Shown here piece by piece: positions 9,373 through 20,258 of a stretch of 64,000 nucleotides of DNA (position 1 is its first letter; each line of letters begins with the position of its first letter). Origin of the DNA: Cryoendolithus antarcticus (Eukaryota; Ascomycota; Dothideomycetes; Cladosporiales; Cladosporiaceae); contig NAJO01000020.1 of assembly GCA_002077065.1 (NCBI GenBank), positions 124,001 through 188,000 of the forward strand. Direction: 5' to 3'. The notes under the pieces are model-generated. The model was not told where the DNA came from, did no database searches, and was given only the letters and a program-made list of their open reading frames with translations. The translations under genes and the position numbers were made by a program.

Positions 9373-10185
9373 TCACCAAAACCAAAACAGCCCCAAACAG
9401 CACACTGCAATGAACACACCCAGTATGATCCCATCCCTCCGCTTCTTACTCCCAATCCGTTGCATCAACCCATTAATCCCCGGGATCTGCGCCGCAGCGC
9501 CTGTAATCCTCCTCTGAATCCCCGCCAAACTCTCCCTCTGCAACCCAAAACTCTCATTCACAGCATAAGCCTGACTCAACACCCCGTCCACAACACCATG
9601 GCTCCGATCCAACCTCCCCCGCTCTCCTAACATGTACTCCGCTTCCGCGGTCTCGGGGTTTGACGCGGCTTGCGCGCGGTAAGCGGAGATATCTGAGCGG
9701 ACGTTTGAGAGGAGGTTTGCGCGGTCGCGGGCTGTGGAGAGCTGGGATTTGAGGCGCGAAAGCTCGGTGCGGTGTTGGGAGAGAATTTCGCGGTGGCGGG
9801 CTAGGTTTGTAGATTTCAGGGCCGAAGTTGTGGGTTCGCTCTCGAGTATGCGGGAGAGATGGGCGAGGAGGGCTGAGCGCTGGGAGGTCAGTGTCAGTCT
9901 TGTAGATTTGCCTCGGCCGGGAGCTTCAAGGAGCGCTCGATGGGATGGGACGAACCTTTTCGAGGATCTCATTCAATTGCTCTTCTGTTTTGAGTTCCTC
10001 CTCGCTTGGCGTGGGATCTACATCTGTTTTGGAGGCGAATTGGGCGTATGTGTGGAAGAGCGATTCTGTCTATGAGCACGTGAGCAGGAGAACTTGCGCC
10101 TGGAGGTCTGAAGGTGTTATACCTGTGTCTCAGCGGCTCTCGCTTGCTGCCGCACTTGCGCCCATGTTGCACCTGTCGCCGACAT
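9373..10185 (-). CDS. gos1: Golgi SNARE GOS1 (GS28 type)
   Basis: GOS1 is a tail-anchored Qb-SNARE for intra-Golgi and ER-Golgi transport. The ATG is at 10185. Predicted exons are 10185-10123, 10069-9956 and 9879-9373, giving 227 residues, the usual size. The N-terminus reads MSATGATWAQVRQQARAAET, then TESLFHTYAQFAS, which is typical of the family. The SNARE helix near residues 135-195 contains RGRLDRSHGVVDGVLSQAY and ESFGLQRESLAGIQRRI. The protein ends with a hydrophobic anchor (GIILGVFIAVCCLGLFWFW) and no luminal tail. Introns are 10122-10070, ending TAG, and 9955-9880. It is divergent from the L35 gene across 279 bases. Confidence 0.93.
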
Positions 10186-10464
10186 ATTGAGCGGTCACTC
10201 TCTCGGTGCTATAGCAAGCTATTCGCGAAATGTACCATCGTCCAACACCACTTTATGCGCCTTGTCCTAACAAATGTCCGCATCGGGCATCTGACGTCTC
10301 TTCGGCGCCATATTTCGCCGCAGCCCGAGCGGCTGTCGGAGCTTCCCGTCAAATCTTGGCACCTCCACCGCAAAGTAATCGAATTTGTAGACGTCAGGCA
10401 CGAGACAAGTCGCGACAGTAACGACGACGACACCCGACGACACCACACACGACACTCACTCACA

Positions 10465-11067
10465 ATGGTAGGGCATACGTATGGTTATACATTGAGGGAG
10501 CCATGCTGACGGGGAGTCTACGCGCAGTCGTCCACCGGAAAAGTCAAGGCCGCAACACTCTGGGGGAAGAACAAGGACGATCTCGCGAAGCAGCTCGATG
10601 AGCTGAAGCAGGAGCTTGTTCAATTGCGCACTGCAAAAATTGCTGGTGGAGCCTCGTCGAAGTTGACAAAGATGTGCGTATACCCGGATTGAGATGAAGT
10701 GAAAGGACGGGCACGCTTGGGAAAGGAAGAAAACACACGGGAAGCAGGCTCTGACAAGACTTCAATCACAGCCACGATGTCCGCAAATCGATAGCCCGCG
10801 TCCTCACAGTCATCAACGCCAACCAGCGCGCACAACTCCGCATCTTCTACAAGGGCAAGAAGTACACGCCTCTCGACCTCCGCCCCAAGCAGACCCGCGC
10901 TATCCGCAGGCGGTTGTCAAAGCACGAGTCGACGCTCATCACGCAGAAGCAAAAGAAGAGGCAGATGCATTTCCCGCAGAGGAACTTCGCGGTCAAGGTG
11001 AGTGATTGAGATACGATCCGGTAAAAGTGATGAGGTAGAGGCTGACATTGTCATCAAGGCCGAGTAA
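10465..11067 (+). CDS. rpl35: 60S ribosomal protein L35 (uL29)
   Basis: Component of the large ribosomal subunit near the exit tunnel. Four predicted exons: 10465-10467 (only the start codon), 10528-10673, 10772-10997 and 11059-11067 (Ala-Glu-stop). The spliced product begins [20 protein letters not shown] and continues [36 protein letters not shown] and [17 protein letters not shown], all L35 hallmarks. It has about 124 residues. The first intron follows the ATG directly and the last leaves a 9-base terminal exon; intron-rich 5' ends are common in fungal ribosomal protein genes. The start context CACAATG is good. Because its exons are so short, the gene is easy to miss by open-frame scanning. 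Confidence 0.95.
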
Positions 11068-11510
11068 GGAATTGCCAGTCTTCATTGCATTTCGAGCGGG
11101 TGCTTCACTATGGCGAAGGGGACGCCGGGGAAGTCTATCGGCTTGCGTCTGTAGCCAATGAAATGCTCAAAACCATGACATACGTCCACCACTGATGTTG
11201 TTTGGACAATCTTTGCACGACGCAGGTATCACGATGTGCTTGAGTATTAAGAAATGCGCTTGCAACCAAGCTTCAACGGTAGCATTACAGTTTGTGTCAA
11301 GAACGACACACTAGGTTACCATTGGAAAGGTCCGCAGCTACTTGTACCCATTTCATACTTCCAGCCTCCATGCACTCACCGGACACCTTGTTTGCAGCCG
11401 AATCCACTTGCATCTCTCATGCCAAGCCATCCCTACTGAGTCGTTGTGCTAACCTGGGCCACTGCAATGGCGTCCATAGCAGCATTGATCGCTGTCGGAT
11501 CCCATGGAGA
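11068..11510. other. Intergenic downstream of L35
   Basis: About 440 bases containing the 3' ends of the convergent L35 gene and the 11.5 kb pseudogene. No recognisable feature. Confidence 0.5.
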
Positions 11511-12427
11511 TTACGATTCTCTAAGTCGCCTCCTCCTCTCCTTCTTCAGCTCCTCACTCTTCGTCGCGAAGAAATCAATCAGCATCGAGCTATCTCCAGT
11601 TTTCCAAGGTCCCTCGCGCCCCAAAGCACTGTAGTCCCTGAGCCAGGATCCTTCCGATATCTCGAAAGAGGCGATGAGACAATCCAGCATGGAGACGTTG
11701 AGTCCCTCTTCCTGCAACGCAAGCACGTAGAATTTCCTTGAAAGCCGCAGTGGTGGCTGAGATATGGAGCTTGGCCCGCGGTACTGGTGCAGATAGTACA
11801 TCATCAGCCTCGACTGCGTTGAGGACGGATCTCGATCGGTGTGATGGAGGATGGCTTTACCGCCGCTGTCTCCGCTAGCATGCTTGGTGAAAGTAATTTG
11901 TTGTGCGGCTTTCCTGAGAATATAGTCTGGCTCGTCTGGCGCGACGAGGCCGAAGCGCTTCATGTGCTGCGAATTCCCGTCTCCAATCGCGCGAAGCCAG
12001 TCAGGAAGTCCAATTATCAAGTTGACCCCACGGACATCACAGAGTCAGAACTGAGTGAGCTCGAAGTGGAAGTGATGCATTCCATAGAACAGCGGTAAGG
12101 TTTCCTCGCGAAGCTGATGGCACACACGCGCCAACGCCGGCTGAGCGAGGCAGTGCTCGGTACATCGATGACGCCCTATATTTATCGCGCGTCGATAGCT
12201 TCCCATTCCTGTGCGATGAGGTTGTCTGTGGAATTCAGAGGACGGTAGATTTTGAAGACCACCCGGCTGGTGAAGCGACGACCATTTAGTAGGGTGAAGT
12301 AGTCATGTCTCCATGCGAGTGGCCGCGGAGAGATTATGCCATTGGTCTTGTAATGTTATACGACCAGCTCAGCAATCGCGTTACGAAGTTCTGGGGGGAT
12401 CGTGAGTATTGTTGGTGGTGAGGCCAT
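11511..12427 (-). pseudogene. Broken accessory gene (F-box/2EXR-like type) with two stops and a frameshift
   Basis: Reading leftward from the ATG at 12427 the sequence encodes MASPPTILTIPPELRNAIAEL, a leucine-rich opening common to small fungal F-box/2EXR-like proteins. A TAA at 12356-12358 interrupts it. The same frame then gives PLAWRHDYFTLLNGRRFTSR and PLNSTDNLIAQEWEAI. Near 12190 the frame changes to HRCTEHCLAQPALARVCHQL, REETLPLFYGMHHFHFELTQF, a TGA at 12045-12047, then DVRGVNLIIGLPDWLRAIGD and an open run to the stop at 11511. The block ARVCHQLREETLPLFYG is a motif I know from this protein class. The order of motifs is intact across all lesions, so this is one decayed gene. Function of the family is unknown. 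Confidence 0.75.
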
Positions 12428-13038
12428 CTTCTCAATGACAGTACACTCGGTCTAGGTACTGTGCTGGAAGAGGTGTGCGAAGCTTGAGATGGTCGGTGAT
12501 TACGAGGAGAAGGAGTAGGCAGCGGATGTGTTATAGATGCGACCGACGAGCAGGTGCAACGAGCTGCGCACAGTCCGTGATCTCAACTTATGATGCGGCT
12601 TCTAATCGTACGAGTGAAGTTCAGTTCTTTCCTAGGTCTATCGCCACAGCAAGAATGACATCAGTCAGTGCGAGGCAACAGTGTTCGTGAGACGCAAATG
12701 CGAAGTCGCTGTTGAGCCCTTACATCTCATACAACGAGCAACAGTAGTGCGTACCCGATTCGCGCCCATGGTATCTGATCTTGATTCTCATGCAGCCGGA
12801 CGCGGCGGTAGTCAAGGCGAGAGCTGCGAGTCCACGTATTAGACAAGCACATACAGCAGACGACGATGAGATCTTACTTGGCGACCTGTTGTCAGGTTTG
12901 CGCAGCCCCAAGAGAGGCCATGATGCCAAAGCCATACGATTCGGGGCCGATCCGACATCTCATGAAGCAGTCTCGCCACCTGCAGAAGCCATCTTTCTCC
13001 CTTGGTGTCTCATCGCAACATCTCGCACCACCACCCTC
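12428..13038. other. Intergenic upstream of the pseudogene, downstream of PRP11
   Basis: About 600 bases. Open frames on the plus strand here extend antisense into PRP11 and show no domain. Nothing else supported. Confidence 0.5.
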
Positions 13039-13761
13039 TCACCGGCCCCTCCCCCCACCGCCGCCCAACCCCGGCACCCCACTATACCTCTCCTCCCGAT
13101 CCGTCTTGAAAGTAACCTGCACCCAAAACTCCCTACTGTCCACATCCCACCAACTCCAAAACTTCTCCTCCCTGCGATCCACATCCCTAGCCTGCACCTT
13201 GAACCCACATGTCTCGTAAGGCTCCGCCGCAACGAGCAAATATTGAAATGCCTTATCCGGCGGATCCTCGATCTTCTGCTCGTAGGCGCTCATGAAGCGC
13301 ACGCGGGGTACGACGCCGGGGGAGATCTCGGGGTACTGGAGTTGGAATGTGAGGCCTTGTTGGCGGGTCAAGGGGTCCTTGGTTTTTGTGATTTTGTAGC
13401 CTGGCCGGCCGATCTTGACGGTGTTTTTGCGGACCTGCACCGCATTCGCGCCCGTGAACTGCGCATCCCCTTCCCTCGCTTTGCCGAATGCTGCGTCCTT
13501 CGCGGCACGTCGTGCAAGGTTAGTTTGATGTTTGCGGCCCTGTGTGTGCGCGAGGTAGGAGCCGTCGTTCTGGTGGACCGTCAAGCAGAGCCGGCATTCG
13601 AAGGAGCCGACGTGATTTTTGAAGAAGTAGGGGTCTTTGTCTAGGTCTATCGTTTCGAGGGCGAGTTTGCGCAGGCGTTCGCGGCGGTCGGCGTTGGATG
13701 CACTCTGGGAGGCGACGCCGCCGCCGCCAAATTTGGAGCCGGCGCGGTTTTGGTAGTCCAT
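13039..13761 (-). CDS. prp11: Splicing factor 3A subunit 2 (PRP11/SF3A66)
   Basis: Subunit of the SF3a complex of the U2 snRNP, acting in pre-spliceosome assembly at the branch site. It is a single exon of 240 codons from the ATG at 13761. The N-terminus MDYQNRAGSKFGGGGVAS is almost invariant in the family. A U1-type C2H2 zinc finger follows near residues 53-80 (FECRLCLTVHQNDGSYLAHT followed by GRKH). The core reads GRPGYKITKTKDPLTRQQGL and YPEISPGVVPRVRFMSAYEQ, then WVQVTFKTDREERYSGVPG. The protein ends in a Gly/Arg-rich tail, shorter than the proline-rich tail of animals and normal for fungi. An in-frame extension upstream has no ATG. Confidence 0.95.
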   Translation of the reverse strand: MDYQNRAGSKFGGGGVASQSASNADRRERLRKLALETIDLDKDPYFFKNHVGSFECRLCLTVHQNDGSYLAHTQGRKHQTNLARRAAKDAAFGKAREGDAQFTGANAVQVRKNTVKIGRPGYKITKTKDPLTRQQGLTFQLQYPEISPGVVPRVRFMSAYEQKIEDPPDKAFQYLLVAAEPYETCGFKVQARDVDRREEKFWSWWDVDSREFWVQVTFKTDREERYSGVPGLGGGGGRGR

Positions 13762-14244
13762 GATGATGGTGGAGGGTTCGGGCAAGTGTCCGGGTGGGAG
13801 GTGATGGGGTTTGAGGCATCCACGTGAGAGAAGTGAAGTTCGCGGCTAGTGCCAAGACATATGAGCTTGACCAACAATCGTGGTAAGACCAAGTGCCAAA
13901 GCGAGGTCGAAGGGCCAGACGAGTGCTTCATTGTCTTGTTTGCGTCATTATATATGTATGCACACGAAGCTAAGACGACCTCGTGACTTCCCTACCACGC
14001 CCCACGCAAGTATTCACGTGAGTTCATTCCTTCATATGCATATCCATCCAATCTCCATACCATGAGCCAGCCGTAACCCTTGCGCCACCATGTTCTCACC
14101 CCACAGCGTTCTTCCGTTCTCCCAAGTCGAGCCGTTGCATTTCGTACAGCCAAGAACGCCATATCAACACCCTCGAGCGTGCCAGCTCAGAGATCTCCCC
14201 TCGCCTCAGAGAACTTACCCAGGAATCACCAAGCCGCATCAGTC
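13762..14244. other. Intergenic
   Basis: About 480 bases between two minus-strand genes, containing the PRP11 promoter and the 3' region of the next gene. No feature recognised. Confidence 0.5.
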
Positions 14245-15168
14245 TTATGATGCGGCCTCTGCACTAGGTACCTGCGCAGTCCCCTCAACAGGCTTAGGCG
14301 TCTCACTCCTCCTCAGCCCACTCTCAGGTTTCGGCGTTTCCTCTCGCGTTGGGATGCTGCCCAGCTCCGCGCCCTGACCACTCTGGCCCCGTTTCCGCGC
14401 GCCAAAATGCCATTTGTCACTTGTCTTTGCTTCAGCTCCAGCTGTAGTTTGTTGAGTGTCATTTGAATTCGAGTCTGTAAGGCGGGCGAAGAGCCCGCGC
14501 TTCTTTGCTGGCATAGGTTTGGGATCTTCAAGCCCGACGTCCTCGAAGTCCTCTTCTTTTGTTGTTTGTGGCACAGCCTGCACTTGCTGGGAAGATGGAA
14601 GCGGCGATCTGGCAAATGTTGCGCTACTACGAGGGAGGGGTTGGAATGCGCGGCTGTCGAGTGAAACGCGAGGTCGCGTGCCTTCATTGGGGCCGATCAC
14701 AGGAGAGCGTCCAGAGATATCCTGCAGTGGATTGTCAGCGCTTCGTCAATACGCTGTGCGCAGGTGAGGGGGCATACAAAGGACCGTCGGTACGAGTCAA
14801 ACGACTCTCTCGAGATGTTGAAAGGCTCGGTATCAGCGAGCAAACTTCGATGCGCGCTGCTCGTCGTAGTCGTACTCCGCGATGAGCCTCCTCGTCCCCA
14901 GAAGGTCTTCTTCTCTTCGCCAGGTGACGGCGGTAGACATACGCCTGAGTCGTTGATCTCTGTGTTGCGCAAATGTCTCAGCCATTGCGCTTCGCGATCA
15001 TGTCTGCGGCACATGCTACTCACCACTCAACTTATACTCTGCCCTTGCCTTCTCCTCGCGCGAGATGTCCAGCGAAGGCCTTACGCTCCCAGGTTTCTCA
15101 TCATTGACCGCTGTGGCAGGCCGGACGTTCTCGTCCTTCGTTCGGAATGGATTGCGTATGATCGGCAT
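14245..15168 (-). CDS. Conserved fungal disordered protein of unknown function
   Basis: Three predicted exons (15168-15024, 14944-14778, 14721-14245) give a 262-residue protein starting MPIIRNPFRTKDENVRPA. The introns (15023-14945, GTGAGT; 14777-14722, GTATGC...CAG) keep the frame. Recognisable short blocks are AEYKLSGVCLPPSPGEEKKT, FNISRESFDSYRRSFDISGR, EEDFEDVGLEDPKPMPAKKR and WHFGARKRGQSGQGAELGS. I recall this spacing of conserved islands from uncharacterised filamentous fungal proteins, but know no function. Composition is Ser/Pro/Lys-rich with no membrane segment. The Ser-rich islands look like possible phosphorylation sites (inference). Confidence 0.85.
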
Positions 15169-16153
15169 GATCGTTAATACTCTTCAACTTTGCAGTCGCA
15201 AAAAATGTTCGCAATATTTGTTCCAGTGTTTGGACCCAATACACTGTCGGAACACACCCCGCGATCAAAGCTCTAACGCTTCTGGCGGGATGGATGGGGA
15301 GAGATGGGCGGGTGGATCAATGAGACGTAGCCCTATCGGCAGATATCCCGGTGCAATCTCTGGGGTGTAATGCTGATGAGGTGGGATGCGTGGCCGAGAT
15401 ACTGTAGTATACGGATGCGATACGATATCCCCAAATGCGCAATGTTGTTGAGCAAGATGAAGTCAAGATAGAGACAATACCGTCAATCCTAAGTCAATCC
15501 ACCCGGATGCACGGCAAGTGTAGACCAAGCATTGGGGAGGAAACGCCGATTCTATGACGGTCCTTTCCAAATACCCAGAATCTTGCGCCGGGACTACTTG
15601 TTACTTGCTACTGCGAGGTACACGGTTGGTGGCGTAACCAATGTAATGTCTCAAATCATGCTGTCGGGACTCGGCGGATGCAGTCACGCGGTTGGCCGTT
15701 TTGTGCGATGGGAGGGTGTGAAGCACGGAGGTGCACGAGCCGAGGAGGTTTGGAGACGAGATGAACGATTGGGTTCCTGCATTAGGCAAGCCGGGGTCGA
15801 CATGATGTTGTGGGACTTCATCTGAATGGAATCATCTCTCTACGCTGCTACCAAATTGGAGTGTGCGTGTAACATTCGCGTAGCGACCTGGTGCCAGAGC
15901 GTACCCATTGATCGAGCTGGCAACCTGAGTCATCGATCGTTCGTTGGTTTTGCTCGCGAATGCGCCGGAGACGGGCTCGAAGGGCGACAAGTAGATGAGG
16001 TGAAGTGAATTGAGTACTTGGAGCATTGCTCAAGCTGTAACTGCGTTCTAATCTCTATCCGTGTCTCTTCTTGTTCAAGTATAGCCAACGCCACACCATG
16101 CGATCTCTGTTGGGTATCAGTATTCATGCTCTGGCGTCGATCAAACAATCAGC
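15169..16153. other. Intergenic, about 1 kb
   Basis: Promoter of the gene at 15168 and the 3' flank of the Sir2 gene. Short frames on both strands lack any domain. No tRNA-like cloverleaf or repeat noticed. Confidence 0.5.
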
Positions 16154-17725
16154 TCAAGCCACGATCTCGATTACATCCACGCCCGCTTCAATCGTCGAAG
16201 CCTTCTCTTCCTCCGTCTCCTCGCCTGTTTTGACCAAGCGCCACACACCAGCATTCTCCCCGACCCCGACCACCCTCAGCTGACTCTCAGGCTCGTCACC
16301 CCGACCCTTCAGCGCCTCCCAACCCGCCTTCCTGCACAACTCCCCAACAACCTCATCACACTCCCCAAGCACCTGCACATCAAACTCAATATGCCTGCAC
16401 GCCTCCCTGCCGACATACACGACCGGCACACTGCCCCTCCCAGCCTCAGCAAGTGCGTCAGGCATCTCAGCCACAGGGCCAACTTGCATGGAAGTCCCGA
16501 TCACAAGCATCAGGTCCGTGATTTTCTTGTCTTCAGCGAAGAGCCTGAAGAATGTGTCTGGCAGCGTTTCGCCAAAGAACGTAATGCCCGGCTTCATCAC
16601 ACCTGCGGATGGGAGGTCATCGGGCTCAGAGTCGTCATTGTAGCCCCCGTCGAAGTCGCGGGCTTTCGGCTTGGGTTTCGAGGACATTGTGCTGGTGGCC
16701 GCAGCGGCGATAGAGTCAAGACACTCGCGGCACTTAGCCACTCGCTTTGCTCTGATGTCGTCAAAGATCTCCTCGCCAGGCACTTGATGCTTACACTTCC
16801 TGCAACTTGCTGTAGCGAAGCTTCCATGACACTGCAACAAACGATCCGAGGAGATACCCGCGAGACGCTCGATGTTATCGATGTTCTGCGTGTAATTCCT
16901 CAGAAGCTTGCCTTCGTCTTGAAGCTTGCGAATGAAGTCGTGGGTAGGGGTATATGCATCGTTCTTAGGTAAAATGTCCGCTGCGAGTGAGTAGAACACG
17001 CTCGGGTCGTGGTCGAAGTTGAAGATGTCGAACACTTCCTCGGGCTCCGCCATGCCCAAGTCGCGTAGCTTTGCGTAGAATCCTCCATCCTTTGATCTGA
17101 AGTCTGGAATGCCGAGTGAAGTCGATATGCCAGCGCCAGTAACGACAAGCACTTTGCTGCTGGACTTCAGCAAGTCTACAACATCATCGAATGTATTGAA
17201 ATGAGGCAGCTTGGCGCGCCTGTGGCATAGCTGGTGCAGATAATCTCGAGCATAGTCAACATATTCCAATCCTTCTTCCTCAGCCCAGTCGGGATCGATC
17301 CCAACAGCGAGAGCGAAGGACTCAAGATCCAGGTCTTCATCCGGCAACGTCTGGTGCTCGAAGGTTTCCATGCCCTCGCGGCGAAGTTGAGCGAAGAGCT
17401 CGTCGACCTCTTCGCGCGTGAGTCGATTGTCGTCATCCTCGTCTCCGTTACTCGCATCGTCGCCTGCAGTCTCGTCGTGGTCGGCGATGTAACCGTTGCC
17501 AGAATGATCGACAGCGGTGTTGCTTCGGCCGTTATTGATGGGTGCAACCTCAGTCAAATCGATCACCAGTCCGCCTCCAAGATCAGAAGTCGTACTGTGC
17601 TGATCCATAGGCGCTATACTTGGCGGCGTCGGTCTCTGTGGCGACGGATGTTGTAGAATGTGGACGCTACTGCCCTCGCTCGGCGCTCTTTTGCGTTTGA
17701 GTGATGGACGGTCCATGTCGTTCAT
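16154..17725 (-). CDS. NAD-dependent histone deacetylase, Sir2/Hst1 family
   Basis: A nuclear sirtuin that removes acetyl groups from lysines using NAD. It is a single exon of 523 codons. The first ATG of the frame is at 17725; the frame extends upstream only by non-ATG codons. An acidic Ser/Asp-rich N-terminal region precedes the catalytic core. The core has VLVVTGAGISTSLGIPDFRS near residue 190, TQNIDNIERLAG near 278 and the catalytic histidine in LLQCHGSF near 297. The structural zinc site is CRKC...CREC, whose two Cys pairs are about 28 residues apart. KPGITFFGETLP and LVIGTSMQVGPVAEMP complete the NAD pocket. The domain order fits class I Sir2/Hst1 proteins. The C-terminal tail is acidic. 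Confidence 0.94.
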   Translation of the reverse strand: MNDMDRPSLKRKRAPSEGSSVHILQHPSPQRPTPPSIAPMDQHSTTSDLGGGLVIDLTEVAPINNGRSNTAVDHSGNGYIADHDETAGDDASNGDEDDDNRLTREEVDELFAQLRREGMETFEHQTLPDEDLDLESFALAVGIDPDWAEEEGLEYVDYARDYLHQLCHRRAKLPHFNTFDDVVDLLKSSSKVLVVTGAGISTSLGIPDFRSKDGGFYAKLRDLGMAEPEEVFDIFNFDHDPSVFYSLAADILPKNDAYTPTHDFIRKLQDEGKLLRNYTQNIDNIERLAGISSDRLLQCHGSFATASCRKCKHQVPGEEIFDDIRAKRVAKCRECLDSIAAAATSTMSSKPKPKARDFDGGYNDDSEPDDLPSAGVMKPGITFFGETLPDTFFRLFAEDKKITDLMLVIGTSMQVGPVAEMPDALAEAGRGSVPVVYVGREACRHIEFDVQVLGECDEVVGELCRKAGWEALKGRGDEPESQLRVVGVGENAGVWRLVKTGEETEEEKASTIEAGVDVIEIVA

Positions 17726-18125
17726 CGAAGTGTTGTTCACATGGGTCTTGGTGTTTCACAACACGTTCATTATTGTCACACACTTGGCAGGCATCGCGTC
17801 CTACATCTTAAGCTGGCGTGGCAAGGGTGGTCGAGGAGGGTCAGCGCGCGGGCTGTCCCGCATTGATCGATGAGGTTCACGAAGAGTCTACGGGCACCAG
17901 CGATTTTCGACGGATATCGATATACGGGAGGGATGTTTATGGGAACATGGTGAGCCGTTGGTGTTGCAGCTATTGATACTGCCCCTTCACGCCACGCACG
18001 AAGCACAAGTGAGAACGCACCTATGTGCGCCACTCAACGGGGTCCATGCCTAGTCCTAGACCCCGCTGCTGCCCTCATATTTCATGATCGCATACTTCTC
18101 AACGCCCCATCGCAAAGTCAATAGT
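17726..18125. other. Intergenic: Sir2 promoter
   Basis: About 400 bases between same-strand genes, without recognisable features. Confidence 0.5.
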
Positions 18126-19675
18126 CTACCCGCTCAAGAGGTCCCGGACACTCATCCCACCCTCGCCCCGCCTTTCATCCCCTGCCCTTGCTCCACCGCC
18201 CCCATTAATACCCCTCCACTGCCTTCGATCACTGTTCAGCATCAACAGGGCCGCAGTAGCTTCCTGGTCCATCTCATGCTCACTCCGCTTCTTCTCCCTC
18301 ACCTCTGCCACTCCGGCGACAGTACTGCTCGGCCTCCGCTTCCCAGCTAACAGTTCCGTACCGTTCTCAGCCACCTGTCGGAGCTGATACTGTGATTCCA
18401 GGGGCTTCAGCGCTGGACTTCCAAGTCCGAAGGTCCCGCTCCCAAAGTGCAGAGGCTGGTGGTGTAATTGCGGACCGAAGGCTGGGGATGTGGCGTTTGA
18501 GTGGAAATATGGGCTGTAGCTTGCTTGGCTAGCAGAGGACATGGAGTAATGGCGTCCACCCGGGAAAGTCAAGGGCGAAGCTGACGTTGTCGTCGAGGTG
18601 ATCTGGGACAGGGAGGGCAGTGAGACGAGGCTAGAGGAGTGTTCTAGGCCGGCTGTCGCTGGCGTTGAGGCAGCAGAAGGGATTTGTGGGGTATTGGTGG
18701 CGTCTGGGTCGTCGTCCATCTCCTCGTCAGAGCCGAGATTCTCCTCTGCTTGGCGCAGAGCTGGCGCGGACTTAGATGGAGCTGGTCCTGAACGGGGCGA
18801 TGTGCTGTTCTGCAATTGTAGATCCGAGACGCATTGCTCCAGGTACCGGAGATAGTCAATGCTTGCCTGTACAGCTTATCAGCGTCCGGGCTACAAGCGC
18901 AAACATGCTCTGATCCCTCTTGCGGGTACGAGCACACGGCTATTGCCGCTCTTAGGTGCCCCATGAAAGCCAGTTTCTCGCGCAAACGCCCTTGGGAACT
19001 AAGACAATTGTACGAAGACATGATCGGAAGGGGAGAGCAGAATTCCCATAAAAGCGCATAGATACGTCGACTTACCTGCAATATGGCGAGCTTATGCATC
19101 TCCTGGCCCTTGCACGCAGGCACCATGTCCTTCAGAACCCCGAACTCTTCGTTCATCTTCGACCTCCTCCGTCGTTCGATCAAGCTGTGCGCCGTCTTTC
19201 GTGCGATCTTGCGCCCTGCGGCTGTAGAACCTGCTCCACTCTTCTTTCTCCCTCCACTTGCTTGGGCTGTCGTAGCCGCACCTGCTGTAGTCGTCCCTGA
19301 CTTCAACGCGCCGGGGAGAGCATCATCCGGGACCCCATCTTCCGACGGCTTCATCTGAATGATCTTCCTACTTCGCGTCGGTGGAGGAGGTAACGTGAAG
19401 TCCTCTCTCGTGATCACACCTCCTTCGGCGAGGGTACTCTTGGCCTTCTTCTTACTCGATTCGACCGATATGCCAGCTCCAGGAGAGACAGGCCGCCAAC
19501 TACCGTCCGAGCCATTCTTAGAGGACGTGGTGGACGTACTGCTCGCGCGATCGCCATCTGGGCAAGCCGCAGGCGGTAGATTGAAAGGCGCATGTGAACC
19601 CGCAGCGAGGAAGCCGTCCTTGCCGCGAAGGTCACTGGAAGAGCCCGGAGTAGGCGGAGGAGCTGGCCGTGGCAT
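18126..19675 (-). CDS. bHLH transcription factor (Esc1/PalcA-like)
   Basis: A basic helix-loop-helix DNA-binding protein of about 446 residues. Two exons are predicted: 19675-19076 and 18866-18126. The basic region and helix 1 read ARKTAHSLIERRRRSKMNEE, with the H/E/R contacts of E-box binders. The loop DMVPACKGQEMHKLAILQ follows and helix 2 is ASIDYLRYLEQCVSDLQ. The intron lies exactly between ILQ and ASI, inside helix 2. At 209 nt it is long for this genome. The rest is Ser/Pro/Thr-rich with no second domain. The frame extends a little upstream of 19675, but only from a non-ATG codon. Similarity to S. pombe Esc1 and Aspergillus PalcA is from memory of the helix sequence; targets are unknown. 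Confidence 0.88.
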
Positions 19676-20258
19676 GATGGGACCTAGAATGGGATGGCGC
19701 GCCAAATAGGCAGACGAAGTGTAGGAAGCTATGGTGGGCGATCGGGACGATTTCTCAATAAACGGCGGCAGTGAACTTCATGTACGCACAGTGCAGGGTG
19801 TTCTGGCTTTCCCCGAACTGCAGAGCCGTTGAGCGAGTAAGTGCGAGGCATGGTTGGACGTGTGGCAGAGAGAAAGCGAAGACTGGTAACCCTGGAGCAT
19901 CAGGAAGGGCACGCGACACAGGTGCTCGGGCTAAGGTCTCTGATTGGGTGCGCGTCTGCGTACCACGTGCTCAAATTCATTCGGTTTCATCGCTTTGCTT
20001 TTGCCGTCGAGATACCAGGATGTGGTGCGTTCTGGAGCCGTTACATTGTCTTTGATAGCAAAGAGGTCGAGTGTGGATGAAATGGTGGAGGAGGGAACGA
20101 AGTCGAACGTGGATGGCAAGAGCAATCAAGATTGTCACGTGCTCGCTTGGCAATTGTTGCTATGAACGTCTGTCCGGCTGTCTACTCATCCTGCTGCTGC
20201 ACGCAGAGCCTAAGAGCTGTGGATGGATAACAGCATGTTCCCCACGGACCATAAAATA
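19676..20258. other. Intergenic: bHLH gene promoter
   Basis: About 580 bases. Overlapping short frames only. Confidence 0.5.

Noticed and set aside
12781..13644. Long plus-strand open frame of 287 codons
   Set aside because: It lies antisense to PRP11/SF3A2, which has clear domains; the sequence is a shadow with proline runs and no motif.
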